A DNA stretch of 64,000 nt, taken from NCBI GenBank assembly GCA_965223355.1, contig CBDCWE010000003.1:1426001-1490000 (forward strand), given 5' to 3'. A program made the position numbers and the translations under genes. The notes beneath the pieces are model-generated. The model saw nothing but the letters and a program-made list of their open reading frames with translations. It did no database searches and had not been told where the DNA came from. Shown here in pieces: positions 24,516 through 32,599 of the stretch (positions are counted from its first letter, which is position 1; each line of letters begins with the position of its first letter). The stretch comes from Tectiglobus sp965223355 (GTDB lineage Bacteria; Pseudomonadota; Alphaproteobacteria; Rhizobiales; Hyphomicrobiaceae).

Positions 24516-24576
24516 AGGGATCCTCTGAACACATCACCGGTTTCCAAAGGGCAACCCCCTTTGGTGGGGTTGTTAG
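24516..24576 (+). repeat. Family B repeat, copy 3, left half (split by IS110)
   Basis: GGATCCTCTGAACACATCAC...TTTCCAAAGGGCAACCCCCTTTGG...GGTTGTTAG. It stops at GTTAG inside what is hairpin 2 of copy 36497-36656; the other half resumes at 25750 after the IS110 element. Confidence 0.85.
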
Positions 24577-24591
24577 CATCTGTCTCGCTTG

Positions 24592-25530
24592 TCAAGGCAT
24601 TTTGGGGGCCCATTTTCGGTTTTCGAAGATCAGGGTGTTGGCGAGAATGATGAGTTTTCGCATGACGGCAACGAGCGCGACTTTGGCGGGCTTGGCGTTG
24701 GCTCGCAAACGTTCGTAGAAGGTTTGCAAGTCAGCATTCACGCCACGACCGACAGCAACCATGGCCGGCATGTAAAGCAGCTTACGCACTGCTGCTCGGC
24801 CGCCGCGAATGGCACGCCGCCCCCGCATTTCGCCGCTGTCCCAGTTCATCGGCGCGACGCCGACAAGGGCTGCGATTTCTTTGTCGGTGCAGGTGCCGAG
24901 TTCGCTGAGCAGGCCGATCAGCCCGATCGCCGTGATGTCAGCGATACCTGGAATTGAGACAAGAATATCATAACGTCGCATCAGCGCCTCATCGCTTGCG
25001 ATGATCTTGCGGATCATCGCCTCGAGGCGCGCGATATGCTTGTCGACGGCCTTGAGCTGCCTGCCCAGTTCGCGCTTGAGGTTGGCACATTGGGCCGCAC
25101 CATGGCGGTTTGAAACGGCCGTTCTGTCGCCAACGGCGGCGATGCGAGCTGAGATAAGCTCTGCCAGTTTCTGGATTTTTTCAGGAGCAGGGATGGTCGC
25201 GTTTGGCTGATGCAGGGCTGCCAACTGGGCCAGTGTCATCGCATCGATCGTATCGGTTTTGGCCAACTTACCTAAGATGTCGGCAAACTTGCGGGATCGA
25301 TAAGGATTGATGACACAAACCGCAATACCGGCAGCGTGCAGAGCGGCGTGGCAAGAGCGATGGTGTTTTCCCGTTGCCTCACAAACCACAAGGCCGACCT
25401 GATACGTGGCAAGGCTGGCGAGCAATTGCTTGTGGCCTTTTTTGGTGTTGGCAAACCGGAACGTCACATTGGCCGGATAGATTGCGACATCGAGCCAGTT
25501 CTTGGCAACATCGATGCCGACATATACCAT
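24592..25530 (-). CDS. IS110-family transposase/recombinase
   Basis: About 312 residues. The N-terminal RuvC-like DEDD domain starts MVYVGIDVAKNWLDVAIYPA (first Asp), with VVCEATGKHH (Glu) and GKLAKTDTIDAMTLAQ (Asp pair). The C-terminal Tnp domain has SIPGIADITAIGLIGLLSELG, PMNWDSGEMRGRRAIRGGRA (the catalytic Ser region) and a typical C-terminal helix. Such recombinases use an element-encoded bridge RNA to choose the target. An in-frame ATG at 25584 is possible, but the family usually begins near MVYVGID. The frame is intact, so the element may be active. Confidence 0.9.
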   Translation of the reverse strand: MVYVGIDVAKNWLDVAIYPANVTFRFANTKKGHKQLLASLATYQVGLVVCEATGKHHRSCHAALHAAGIAVCVINPYRSRKFADILGKLAKTDTIDAMTLAQLAALHQPNATIPAPEKIQKLAELISARIAAVGDRTAVSNRHGAAQCANLKRELGRQLKAVDKHIARLEAMIRKIIASDEALMRRYDILVSIPGIADITAIGLIGLLSELGTCTDKEIAALVGVAPMNWDSGEMRGRRAIRGGRAAVRKLLYMPAMVAVGRGVNADLQTFYERLRANAKPAKVALVAVMRKLIILANTLIFENRKWAPKMP

Positions 25531-25584
25531 GTCAGAGTCGCTTCGTTTGACCTTGCCTTGCATCCGGGACTTGCTCCCAATCAT

Positions 25585-25749
25585 CTGTTCAGGTGAAGCG
25601 ATGGGCGGGCTGGCCTAGCTAACAAACGGTGCAAATCACCCAAGGGCAGCACGGCCCCAAACCCGCCCGATCCGGCAGGGTGGCCATCCTGCCGGATCAA
25701 GCCTGAACATCGCTGATTCGCAAGAAACAGGCTCAAGATTAAGATACAA
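25585..25749 (-). ncRNA. Candidate IS110 bridge RNA region
   Basis: Non-coding sequence upstream of the IS110 recombinase. It contains a strong stem GATCCGGCAGG/CCTGCCGGATC with an 8-nt loop (25669-25698) and a stretch that reads GTTTGTTAG on the minus strand (25619-25627), resembling GGTTGTTAG at the insertion point. In IS621-like elements this position encodes the bridge RNA with target- and donor-binding loops. The assignment rests on position, structure and that short match. Confidence 0.5.
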
Positions 25750-25862
25750 GGGGCAAAGCCCCTGGCATATCGCCGCTTGGCGGCGATCCTTGAGGGGCTT
25801 TCAGCCCCTCAAACACCCCGACCAGGGGATCATCCCCTGGACCCTGGATTTAGTCAGTGGGC
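25750..25862 (+). repeat. Family B repeat, copy 3, right half
   Basis: It continues the copy interrupted at 24576: AGGGGC-AAA-GCCCCT, ATCGCCGC-TTG-GCGGCGAT, TTGAGGGGCT-TTC-AGCCCCTCAA and CCAGGGGA-TCA-TCCCCTGG. The order and loops equal those of copy 36497-36656. Confidence 0.88.
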
Positions 25863-25913
25863 CTCGAGACATTTCCGTCTTAGAGCATGTGGTGTGTTGA
25901 GCTAGCACGAGAA

Positions 25914-25965
25914 CCACGTCGCGCTGGAAGCGCGCTGGGCCACGTCGCGCTGGAAGCGCGCTTCG
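25914..25965. repeat. 26-bp tandem duplication
   Basis: Two adjacent 26-bp units starting CCACGTCGCGCTGGAAGC (25914-25939 and 25940-25965), differing only in the last bases. Each contains GCGC-TGGAA-GCGC. They lie in the 140-base gap before the 3' end of the VOC gene. Confidence 0.8.
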
Positions 25966-25999
25966 CTACGACGCCGGCACCTGATCAAGTTCTATCTGC

Positions 26000-26839
26000 T
26001 CAATCGGAAAATACGATAACCGCCTCGAAAGCGTTGACCAGAACGCGCGTGCTGCCGGCTTTGGTCGCGACCGAGAACCGCCCGTCACCCGCCATCCGAG
26101 AGCGCTGATCCGCGGTCAGTGCCGCGTTGAGGGTGACCGCGCCCAACATCGCTTGACGCGGGCCCATGTTACGTGCGCCTGCAGCAAAACGGGACTGGTA
26201 CTGGCTTGGCGTTTGGAACAGCAACCTGAACCCGTCCGCCGCGTGCACAACGCTGGCGATCTCGCCCTTTTGGACGTCGGAATGAATAATGCCGGCGGTG
26301 AGTGCGGCTGTTTCGCTCGCGTTCTCGGCCACCACCGTGATGTCTTCGAAGCGGGTTACGCCATTGGCGTGACTTTGCCATTCCGGCCGCCAGACCAGTT
26401 CCGGTGTCAGGTGTTCACAGAAGTAAAAGCGGCCAGCCGGAAACATCTCCGCGTTAACCGCCACCGTGCGAAACTTGGCATCGTGCGTTTCGCCATTCCG
26501 CAGTGTCACCGGCCGTGAAAATGATTTGGGTGGATCACCGGCGACGCCAAGCGCCTTGAGATGCGCGAACGTGTCGTCAACGTTGGCGCTTTTGAACACC
26601 AGCCCGTTGAGGCCGAGCGGCGCGCTTGCGAGTTCCGGCCGTCTGACCTCACCGTCGGCGGGAAAGCCCAGGAGTTCGAGATAATCGGTGGCAAACATGG
26701 CAAGTGCGTTGATCGAGCCAAGCGTGTGATAGCCCCGCGGTGTCAGGCTGAAGCCGAGATCGCGAAATGCCGCCTCCGCCTCGTCCATATTGCGCTGAAC
26801 GTTAATGACGATGTGGTCCAATTGCATCGGGCTTGTCAT
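26000..26839 (-). CDS. VOC-superfamily (glyoxalase_3-like) protein
   Basis: 279 residues. It begins LDHIVINVQRNMDEAEAAFRDLGFSLTPRGYH, a glyoxalase/extradiol-dioxygenase type metal-binding strand (His of LDHIV), and has GLNGLVFKSANVDDTFAHL as the next betaalpha unit and RFYFCEHLTPELVW carrying a conserved His. This matches the glyoxalase-like domain PF13468. The family binds a divalent metal and acts as dioxygenase, isomerase or lyase; substrate unknown. Its ATG overlaps the stop of the NTF2-like gene (ATGA), so the two form a coupled pair. Confidence 0.8.
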   Translation of the reverse strand: MTSPMQLDHIVINVQRNMDEAEAAFRDLGFSLTPRGYHTLGSINALAMFATDYLELLGFPADGEVRRPELASAPLGLNGLVFKSANVDDTFAHLKALGVAGDPPKSFSRPVTLRNGETHDAKFRTVAVNAEMFPAGRFYFCEHLTPELVWRPEWQSHANGVTRFEDITVVAENASETAALTAGIIHSDVQKGEIASVVHAADGFRLLFQTPSQYQSRFAAGARNMGPRQAMLGAVTLNAALTADQRSRMAGDGRFSVATKAGSTRVLVNAFEAVIVFSD

Positions 26840-27216
26840 TGGCTGGCCTTTCGATAGACGTCCTTCACAGCAATGCGCCCATCACGAAAAGTATAGCGTT
26901 CGACGCCGATCTCCTCATGCGGTTCGCCGGTGTCGACGTTACGGGCCGTCAGCCGGAAGGTCATGAAGGTTGCATCCGGCGCATGATGATAGACCACATC
27001 CTCGAAACGTACGTTCTCGAGCTGCGGTGATCGTGCCGCGAGTTGGTCAGCCACGGCGGCACGGCCGGTGATGGCATTGACATTGCCGCCTTGGTCCAGT
27101 GAATACCACACGAAATCGTCCGTGACAGTTTCGTAGAGGGCATCGACATCACGCTTGAAAAAAGCGCGCCCGAAGGCTTTGAAGAGGGCATCGCGATCGG
27201 CTGCGGCAAGAGACAT
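26836..27216 (-). CDS. NTF2/ketosteroid isomerase-like protein
   Basis: 126 residues with an NTF2-like cone fold: DALFKAFGRAFFKRDVDALYETVTDDFVWYSLDQGG, GRAAVADQLAARSPQLENVRFEDVVYHHA, RNVDTGEPHEEIGVERYTFRDGRIAVKDVYRK. These small proteins are isomerases, dehydratases or accessory binding proteins. AGGAG precedes the ATG at 27216. It overlaps the VOC-family gene by 4 bases and probably acts in the same pathway. The IS481 element has inserted about 70 bases upstream, where the promoter would be, so expression may be altered. Confidence 0.82.
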   Translation of the reverse strand: MSLAAADRDALFKAFGRAFFKRDVDALYETVTDDFVWYSLDQGGNVNAITGRAAVADQLAARSPQLENVRFEDVVYHHAPDATFMTFRLTARNVDTGEPHEEIGVERYTFRDGRIAVKDVYRKASQ

Positions 27217-27292
27217 CGGCGGCTCCTAATTGGTTGTGCACAACGCAAGGGCTGGGCGGACAGCGAGATATGGCTCTATAGTCCAATGCTAG

Positions 27293-28352
27293 ATGTGTAT
27301 TTCCAGAAGGTTGTTCGCATTCTCCGTTGGAGATTGTCCATTCGGTCCGAGTCGGGGAAGCTGATGTTGCACAACGTCAGTGATTCACCGGAGGAGCGAA
27401 TGAACACCCACAAGAATGCACCCCTTACACCGGCAGGTCGAGAGCGCATGGTCCGCGCCGTTGTGGATGACGGCAAATCAAAGGCCGCTGTTGCTCGGGC
27501 CTTCCGCACAACCGCCAAAACTGTCGGCAAATGGGTCGAACGGTTCCGCGAGCACGGCGTCGAGGGCTTGCGTGATCGCTCATCCAGGCCCCATTCATTG
27601 CCAAGCCAAACGCCGCTTGCCACTTGTGATGAAGTCGAAAGGTTGCGACGTCAGCGATACACCCAGGACCAGATTGCAGCCCAGATCGGCCTCTCGCGCA
27701 CAACCGTCTCGCGCATCCTCAACAACCGCGGTCTATCGACCCTGGCCTGCCTTGAACCGAAAGAGCCGCGCCCGCGATACGAACGGGAGACACCAGGCGA
27801 GATCATCCACATCGACATCGAGAAACTCGGGCGTTTTTCCCGGCCTGGACACCGTGTGACCGGCGACCGTCACGGCCAGTCCGCGACCCGTGGCGGCGGC
27901 TGGGAATATGTTCACGTTGCTATCGATGACCATTCCCGCGTCGCCTATTGCGACATCTTTGCCAACGAAAGAAAGGAAAGTGCGCTCGCACATCTCGAGG
28001 CCACGGTGGCCGACTACAAACAACTTGGTGTCACCGTCACCCGCGTGATGACGGACAATGGTTCCTGCTATCGTTCGAAGGCCTTTCGCCGCGCATGCGC
28101 CAAACTCAACATCAAGCACATCCGCACAAAACCTTACACGCCGCAAACGAACGGCAAGGCCGAGCGCTTCATCCAGACGACCATCCGCGAATGGGCATAC
28201 GCCACCGAGTACCACTCATGCGAACAGCGCCAAGCCGACCTGCCTCAATGGCTACACCGCTACAATTGGCATCGCCCGCATGCTAGTCTCGACAAAAAAC
28301 CACCCATCAGCCGCCTCGGCCTAACCGAGAACAACCTATTGAAGCTTCACAG
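27293..28352 (+). mobile_element. IS481-family element, complete
   Basis: 1060 bp between CTAG copies at 27289-27292 and 28353-28356, which may be the target duplication. The ends are imperfect inverted repeats: TGTGTATTTCCAGAAGGTTG at the left and, complemented, TGTGAAGCTTCAATAGGTTG at the right. A solitary copy of the left end lies at 36657-36691, so the element family has moved within this chromosome. Confidence 0.8.
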
Positions 28353-28356
28353 CTAG
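27400..28356 (+). CDS. IS481-family transposase
   Basis: 318 residues from the ATG at 27400, which follows CGGAGG. N-terminal helix-turn-helix domains (LTPAGRERMVRAVVDDGKSK, RAFRTTAKTVGKWVERFREHG, QIAAQIGLSRTTVSRILNNRG) precede an rve-type DDE integrase core: EIIHIDIEKLGRF (first Asp), VMTDNGSCY (second Asp) and TPQTNGKAERFIQT (Glu). The frame is intact. The TAG stop uses the CTAG at the element's right flank, which on the other strand is also the stop codon of the ycgN-like gene. Confidence 0.92.
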   Translation: MNTHKNAPLTPAGRERMVRAVVDDGKSKAAVARAFRTTAKTVGKWVERFREHGVEGLRDRSSRPHSLPSQTPLATCDEVERLRRQRYTQDQIAAQIGLSRTTVSRILNNRGLSTLACLEPKEPRPRYERETPGEIIHIDIEKLGRFSRPGHRVTGDRHGQSATRGGGWEYVHVAIDDHSRVAYCDIFANERKESALAHLEATVADYKQLGVTVTRVMTDNGSCYRSKAFRRACAKLNIKHIRTKPYTPQTNGKAERFIQTTIREWAYATEYHSCEQRQADLPQWLHRYNWHRPHASLDKKPPISRLGLTENNLLKLHS

Positions 28357-28808
28357 TGGTCGTCGATTAGATATTTTTCCAGCTGTTTGACCCGTGCCGG
28401 GGTCTCGGTCATCGCCCATCCGCTCACCGACGCCCCGGCCTCATGAACGGTATGCGGACTGCCGGAAACGAGCGGATGCCACCAGGCCAAATCTCGGCCC
28501 TCGCTGACCAACCGATACGCGCATGTTTCCGGCAGCCAGCTTAGCGTGTTGACCAACTCGGGGCTGAGCTGCAAGCAGTCCAGCACCTTGGTGTGGCGGT
28601 TTGCATAGTCCGAGCATTGACACTTGCCGATTGCCAGCAGCTTGCAGGCAATCCGTGTCAGATAAACAACGCCGGTGTCCTCGTCCTCCAGTTTGAGCAT
28701 GCAGCATCGCCCGCAACCATCACACAGCGCTTCCCATTCTGCATGGCTCATTTGTTCCAGCGTCTTTCGCCGCCAGAACGGCTCTTCATGTTGCTCGGTC
28801 ACGATCAA
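28353..28808 (-). CDS. YcgN family cysteine-cluster protein (UPF0260)
   Basis: 151 residues. CDGCGRCCMLKLED and CKLLAIGKCQCSDYANRH are the conserved Cys clusters of the YkgJ/YcgN family, thought to bind metal, followed by CLQLSPELVNTLSWLPETCAYRL and RDLAWWHPLVSGSPHTVH. Function is unknown in all organisms. The first codon is TTG at 28808 or GTG at 28802; no ATG is available near the expected start. The last residues (DDH) and the stop are set by the CTAG at the IS481 boundary, so insertion there may have trimmed or replaced the native C-terminus. Confidence 0.85.
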   Translation of the reverse strand: MIVTEQHEEPFWRRKTLEQMSHAEWEALCDGCGRCCMLKLEDEDTGVVYLTRIACKLLAIGKCQCSDYANRHTKVLDCLQLSPELVNTLSWLPETCAYRLVSEGRDLAWWHPLVSGSPHTVHEAGASVSGWAMTETPARVKQLEKYLIDDH

Positions 28809-28904
28809 ACCATCTGTTTGCTACGATAGCCTTTCAGACGTAGCTCGAACCATCCCGCCGGCGCGCCGTGGCGCGCCTGTGGAAGGCCGGGCTGGGAGAG
28901 ACGG

Positions 28905-29681
28905 TCAGTCCTCGAAAATGGCGACACAACGGCACCAGCCGGCGCTCGCCGCCTTGATCTTGACCGGAAAGCACGAGATCTCGAAACCGGTTGCCGGCAG
29001 TTGATCGAGATTGGCAAGTTTTTCCATGTGGCAGTAGCCGATCGCCATGCCGGCGCGGTGGCCTTCCCAAATCAGCGCAGTATCGCCGGTCGCGGCGACG
29101 CGTTGGGCGGTGTAAACGAACGGCGCGTCCCAGCTCCAGGCATCGGTCCCGGTGACGCGTACGCCGCGCTCGAGCAGGTAAAGCGTCGCCGCGCGGCCCA
29201 TTCCGCAGCCCGAGTTAACGTAGCGCTCGGTTCCATAGTAGTCAGCCGCACCGGTATTGACGACGACAATGTCTCCCGGCGCCAGGTCGTGACCAATGCG
29301 CCTCAGTTCGGCGTCCACATCATGTGCGGTTGCCACATAGCCATCCGCGAACGAGCGGAAATCCAGTTTCACGCCCGGCCCCATGCACCACGCGAGCGGA
29401 ACCTCGTCGATGGTGATGGCCCGTTCACCGTTATTCATGGTCGAGTGAAAGTGATAGGGCGCATCGAGATGCGTGCCGTTATGAGTTGATATATGTACCA
29501 TCTCGACCGCCCAGGCCTCACCGCCAGGCAACTGATCGCTTGTCACGCCTGGAAAAAACTGCAGCATACGATCACGCGACTGGATATGGTCGACGTATTC
29601 GATTTCGGGAGCCAGCCCCGGCGGGTCAGCGTTCGGGGTGTTCTCCAGCGGACGCGAAAGATCGAGAAACGTACGTGGCAT
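28905..29681 (-). CDS. Cyclase family protein (kynurenine formamidase-like hydrolase)
   Basis: 258 residues. VEMVHISTHNGTHLDAPYHF holds the metal-binding HxGTHxDxPxHF motif of the cyclase/formamidase family (PF04199). DIVVVNTGAADYY, RGVRVTGTDAWSWDAPF and EISCFPVKIKAASAGWCR complete the fold. Relatives hydrolyse N-formylkynurenine, isatin or cyclic amides with a bound metal. The ATG at 29681 is chosen because the upstream open frame runs antisense through another gene and a repeat. It is divergent from a DUF1971 gene with a 33-base gap, so they may share a promoter region. Confidence 0.87.
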   Translation of the reverse strand: MPRTFLDLSRPLENTPNADPPGLAPEIEYVDHIQSRDRMLQFFPGVTSDQLPGGEAWAVEMVHISTHNGTHLDAPYHFHSTMNNGERAITIDEVPLAWCMGPGVKLDFRSFADGYVATAHDVDAELRRIGHDLAPGDIVVVNTGAADYYGTERYVNSGCGMGRAATLYLLERGVRVTGTDAWSWDAPFVYTAQRVAATGDTALIWEGHRAGMAIGYCHMEKLANLDQLPATGFEISCFPVKIKAASAGWCRCVAIFED

Positions 29682-29714
29682 GGAATTTTCCGATCGGATT
29701 GAGGTGCAACTTTC

Positions 29715-30008
29715 ATGAATGCGACAAGTGACATCGCCCACACCTTGCCATCTGATGTGCGCGCCTACAAACGCACGCCGGTATTTTCGGATGCAACGCT
29801 GCCGGCCGGCCTGAGGAATGATCATGCGACAAAGGCCGGTGTCTGGGGCCGGATCAACGTCCTCGAAGGCCAGCTGCGCTACATCATCCCCGCCGCAGGT
29901 ATCGACGTCATGCTGGACCCCGGCACGCCCGGCATTATCACACCGCAGCAGATCCACCGCGTCGAACCGGTTGGCGACGTTCGCTTCTTTGTCGAGTTTC
30001 TGAAGTAA
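29715..30008 (+). CDS. DUF1971 domain protein (cupin-like, TehB-associated)
   Basis: 97 residues. RAYKRTPVFSDATLPAGLRN, THKAGVWG-like DHATKAGVWGRINVLEGQLRY, and PQQIHRVEPVGDVRFFVEFL are the conserved blocks of DUF1971 (PF09313), a small beta-sandwich found alone or fused to the tellurite-resistance methyltransferase TehB. No known activity can be assigned. GAGG lies 9 bases before the ATG. It is divergent from the cyclase gene and followed by a family C repeat. Confidence 0.85.
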   Translation: MNATSDIAHTLPSDVRAYKRTPVFSDATLPAGLRNDHATKAGVWGRINVLEGQLRYIIPAAGIDVMLDPGTPGIITPQQIHRVEPVGDVRFFVEFLK

Positions 30009-30039
30009 TACCGCCGCAGCTATGACTTGGGGCACTTCT

Positions 30040-30235
30040 TGGGCGTGAGGCGCCGCCGCCTGGCCGGCACGGTCGCCAGCGCGATGCCGGGCCATCGGGC
30101 AATGGGCGCAATGCACCGGGCGGCCGCCAGGACCCACCCCTGAGGGCCGGGCGCTTTTAGCCGCCAGCTGCGTTGGGCACCGCTTGTGGTACCTATAAGC
30201 CCGGTGCCTTCCGGATCGAGCCGGAGCCGGCCGGC
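30040..30235 (+). repeat. Family C repeat, copy 2
   Basis: It shares GGGCCATCGGGCA, CGGCCGCCAGGACCCACCCC, GAGGGCCGGGCGCTTTTAGC and CACCGCTTGTGGTAC with the copy at 24310-24515 and, inverted, with 57612-57835. It fills the gap between the DUF1971 gene and the convergent glycosyltransferase gene. Confidence 0.75.
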
Positions 30236-31429
30236 TTACCGGCGCCAGGTGACAACCGAAGTCGCAGCAAAGTTCCAGACCACGCCGACGAGAATGCCGG
30301 CAACCGCCGACAGCCACCAGGAATAGTTACTCTCGAACAACACGTTGGCAATGCCGACATTGGCGAGTGCGCCGAGCCCGCAAACCGCGTAAAAGCTCAC
30401 CAAACCAACGAGCAGGGCTTTCGCACCACGGATGCGACGATCGCGGTACGTGAGCTTGTTGTTGACAAAGAAGTTGAAGGTCATAGCAACGAGCGTCGCT
30501 GCGGCTTGGCCCCAAATGAAGGCTGCGCCGCCGACCAGCAGCACAGTCAGCGCCAGCATGTGGACAACCACGCCAAGTCCGCCAACCGCTGCGAACATCA
30601 CGAAGCGCACGGGCACGACCCGCCCGACCGTCTTGTCGAGCAGCAATTCCGCGTACTCAAGCGCCACCAGGCTATCAAGTTTGCTTTCACCGCTCCGGCG
30701 TTCGCCAAAGACGTAGGGCAGCTCGCGAATGCGAGGTGTGCTCGGCGATGAGGCGATGATGTCGAGCAGGATCTTATAGCCCTGCCCGGACAGCGACCGC
30801 ATCGCGTTGGTGAACGTCTGACGCTGCAGCATGAAGAACCCGCTCATTGGATCCGACAACCGCGCCCCCAGCACGACTTGTGCGAGCCGGGTTGCAAGCT
30901 GGCTGAGAGCAAGGCGCAGATCGCTCCATTGGCCGGTGCTGCCGCCGGCGATGTAGCGCGAGCCGACGACGATGTCTGCTTCGTCTTGGGCGAGGATGTG
31001 CAACATTTGCGGCAGGATTTTTTCGTCATGCTGCAGGTCGGCGTCGATGACCGCCACCAGCGGCGCCGTCGTGCTCAAGATGCCTTCGATGACGGCCGAA
31101 GACAGGCCCCGCCGGCCGACGCGATGCAATAGGCGGACGTTGGCGTGGGCGCGGGCGAGAGTGTGCAATTCGCCAATCGTGCCGTCGGTCGAGTCGTCAT
31201 CGACGAAGACCGCTTCCCAGTGCACCCCGGCAAGCGCCACGCCAAGCCGCTCGATCAGCACGCGGACGTTATCGCGCTCATTGAAAGTCGGGATGATGAC
31301 GGCGACGTTTGGCGCGCCGGCCGCGACACCGTCCGTCCGATGCGAACCTATCGGCGCGGTTTGGTTCAAGACTTCACTCCTCGCAACCCGGATTTGATAC
31401 CGGCTCAAAGCGGCCCGGTTAAGTCGCAT
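30236..31429 (-). CDS. Family 2 glycosyltransferase fused to GtrA-like membrane domain
   Basis: About 397 residues. The GT2 domain (roughly 40-270) has VAVIIPTFNERDNVRVLIERL, VFVDDDSTDGT (DxD-like metal site), AVIDADLQHD and SDPMSGFFMLQRQ, the pattern of dolichyl/polyprenyl-phosphate mannose synthases. The C-terminal 120 residues form a GtrA-type four-helix membrane domain (RFVMFAAVGGLGVVVHMLAL onwards). Such fusions transfer a sugar to a polyprenyl phosphate at the membrane for glycan or glycolipid synthesis. ATG 31429 is preferred because upstream sequence is Arg-rich and not conserved. No other polysaccharide gene is adjacent. Confidence 0.87.
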   Translation of the reverse strand: MRLNRAALSRYQIRVARSEVLNQTAPIGSHRTDGVAAGAPNVAVIIPTFNERDNVRVLIERLGVALAGVHWEAVFVDDDSTDGTIGELHTLARAHANVRLLHRVGRRGLSSAVIEGILSTTAPLVAVIDADLQHDEKILPQMLHILAQDEADIVVGSRYIAGGSTGQWSDLRLALSQLATRLAQVVLGARLSDPMSGFFMLQRQTFTNAMRSLSGQGYKILLDIIASSPSTPRIRELPYVFGERRSGESKLDSLVALEYAELLLDKTVGRVVPVRFVMFAAVGGLGVVVHMLALTVLLVGGAAFIWGQAAATLVAMTFNFFVNNKLTYRDRRIRGAKALLVGLVSFYAVCGLGALANVGIANVLFESNYSWWLSAVAGILVGVVWNFAATSVVTWRR

Positions 31430-31717
31430 CGTAGGTGCCGGCGAACACTTGCGCGTGATCACGACGATCGGACCGGCGAACGGGCAGGCCATGCGAACCC
31501 GCCTCAGCCGGCAACGATCTCGAGGACCCCGCGGTCCGGCCCGCCGCGCCAAGCATCGCCCGTCCAACACCAGGCGTCGTGCGTATCCGGTAGATCTGCG
31601 GCGCCGGCCCGCTTATGCTGGCAGCAGGCGAGAGACTGCCGGGCGTTCAAAGGCGAAGCACATTGTCGCCGCGCATGGCGGCATGGTCCCAGCGCCAGCA
31701 ACAAGGGTTGGAAACAA

Positions 31718-32593
31718 ATGCCAGACTACGATCGCAGTCGGGAAGACGTCGGCAACGTCGTGTTCCTCGAACACGTCAACACGCGTGTGCCCGACCAACA
31801 ACACGCAATCGCGTTCTATGTCATGGGGCTGGGCCTCACCCGCGACCCCTTCATCATGCCCGGCACGACGAATATGTGGATCAATGTCGGGCGCAGTCAA
31901 TTCCACCTGCCGACCGGCAACGCGCAAGTTTTGCGCGGCGTGACCGGACTGATCATCCCGGGTCGCGAGGCGCTGCTGGAACGTTTGGCGAACGTCAAAC
32001 AAGCGTTGGCGGGCACCCGGTTCGCCTTTGCCGAGATGGAAGACCACGTGGCGGTCACCTGCCCGTGGGGCAATCGGATCGCCTGCCACGAGCCGGGGGA
32101 CCGGTTTGGCGCCATGCGCCTGGGCATGGCCTACGTCGCGCTCGACGTCCCGGCCGGCACGTCAGCGGCGATCGCACGGTTCTACGACGTCGTCATCGGC
32201 ACGGCATCGTCGTGGCGTTCAGACCAAGGCGTGGCGGTTGCTGAGGCCAGTGTTGGCGACGGCCAGGTCCTGATCTTTCGCGAGACCGATCAACCCCAAC
32301 CGGAGTTCGACGGCCATCACATTGCGGTCTATCTCGCCGACTTTTCCGGCCCTTACCGTCGACTGAAGGAGCGCGGCCTGGTCAGCGAAGAGAGCAATCA
32401 GCATCAATACCGTTTCCTCGATATTACCGATCCGCAGACCGGCGACGTTGTCTTCCGCCTTGAACACGAAGTGCGCAGCATGCGCCATCCGATGTATGCG
32501 CGCGCGCTTATCAACCGCGATCCCGCGATCACCAACCTGACCTATGCGCCCGGCTACGAGGAAATGGCCTGGTCGGCGCCGCTGTCGGGTTAG
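31718..32593 (+). CDS. VOC-superfamily protein (glyoxalase/dioxygenase-like)
   Basis: 291 residues from the ATG at 31718. It begins VVFLEHVNTRVPDQQHAIAFYVMGLGLTRDP, typical of VOC modules with the metal-ligand His, followed by MWINVGRSQFHLPTG. A second module starts MRLGMAYVALDVPAGTSAAI and continues to HHIAVYLADFSGPYRRLKER. The ORF is open upstream to 31145 but that region is antisense to the glycosyltransferase gene and shows no homology. Metal-dependent dioxygenase, isomerase or lyase activity is possible; the substrate is unknown. Confidence 0.83.
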   Translation: MPDYDRSREDVGNVVFLEHVNTRVPDQQHAIAFYVMGLGLTRDPFIMPGTTNMWINVGRSQFHLPTGNAQVLRGVTGLIIPGREALLERLANVKQALAGTRFAFAEMEDHVAVTCPWGNRIACHEPGDRFGAMRLGMAYVALDVPAGTSAAIARFYDVVIGTASSWRSDQGVAVAEASVGDGQVLIFRETDQPQPEFDGHHIAVYLADFSGPYRRLKERGLVSEESNQHQYRFLDITDPQTGDVVFRLEHEVRSMRHPMYARALINRDPAITNLTYAPGYEEMAWSAPLSG

Positions 32594-32599
32594 AACTCG

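Larger units (their letters stand above)
24577..25749 (-). mobile_element. IS110-family element inserted in a family B repeat
   Basis: About 1.17 kb. Boundaries are inferred by comparing flanks with the intact repeat at 36497-36656: ...GTTAG on the left joins GGGCAAAGCCCC on the right. No terminal inverted repeats or target duplication are visible apart from a shared AG at both junctions, as expected of IS110. It has a long non-coding end on the transposase 5' side (about 165-220 bases) and a very short 3' end (15 bases), the layout of IS110-group elements that carry a bridge RNA. Confidence 0.87.

Noticed and set aside
28905..30317. A 470-residue open frame on the minus strand
   Set aside because: Only 28905-29681 encodes a real protein (cyclase family). 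The upstream extension runs antisense through the DUF1971 gene and a family C repeat.
31145..32593. A 482-residue + strand frame
   Set aside because: Residues before 31718 are antisense to the glycosyltransferase gene and show no homology. The VOC protein starts at the ATG at 31718.
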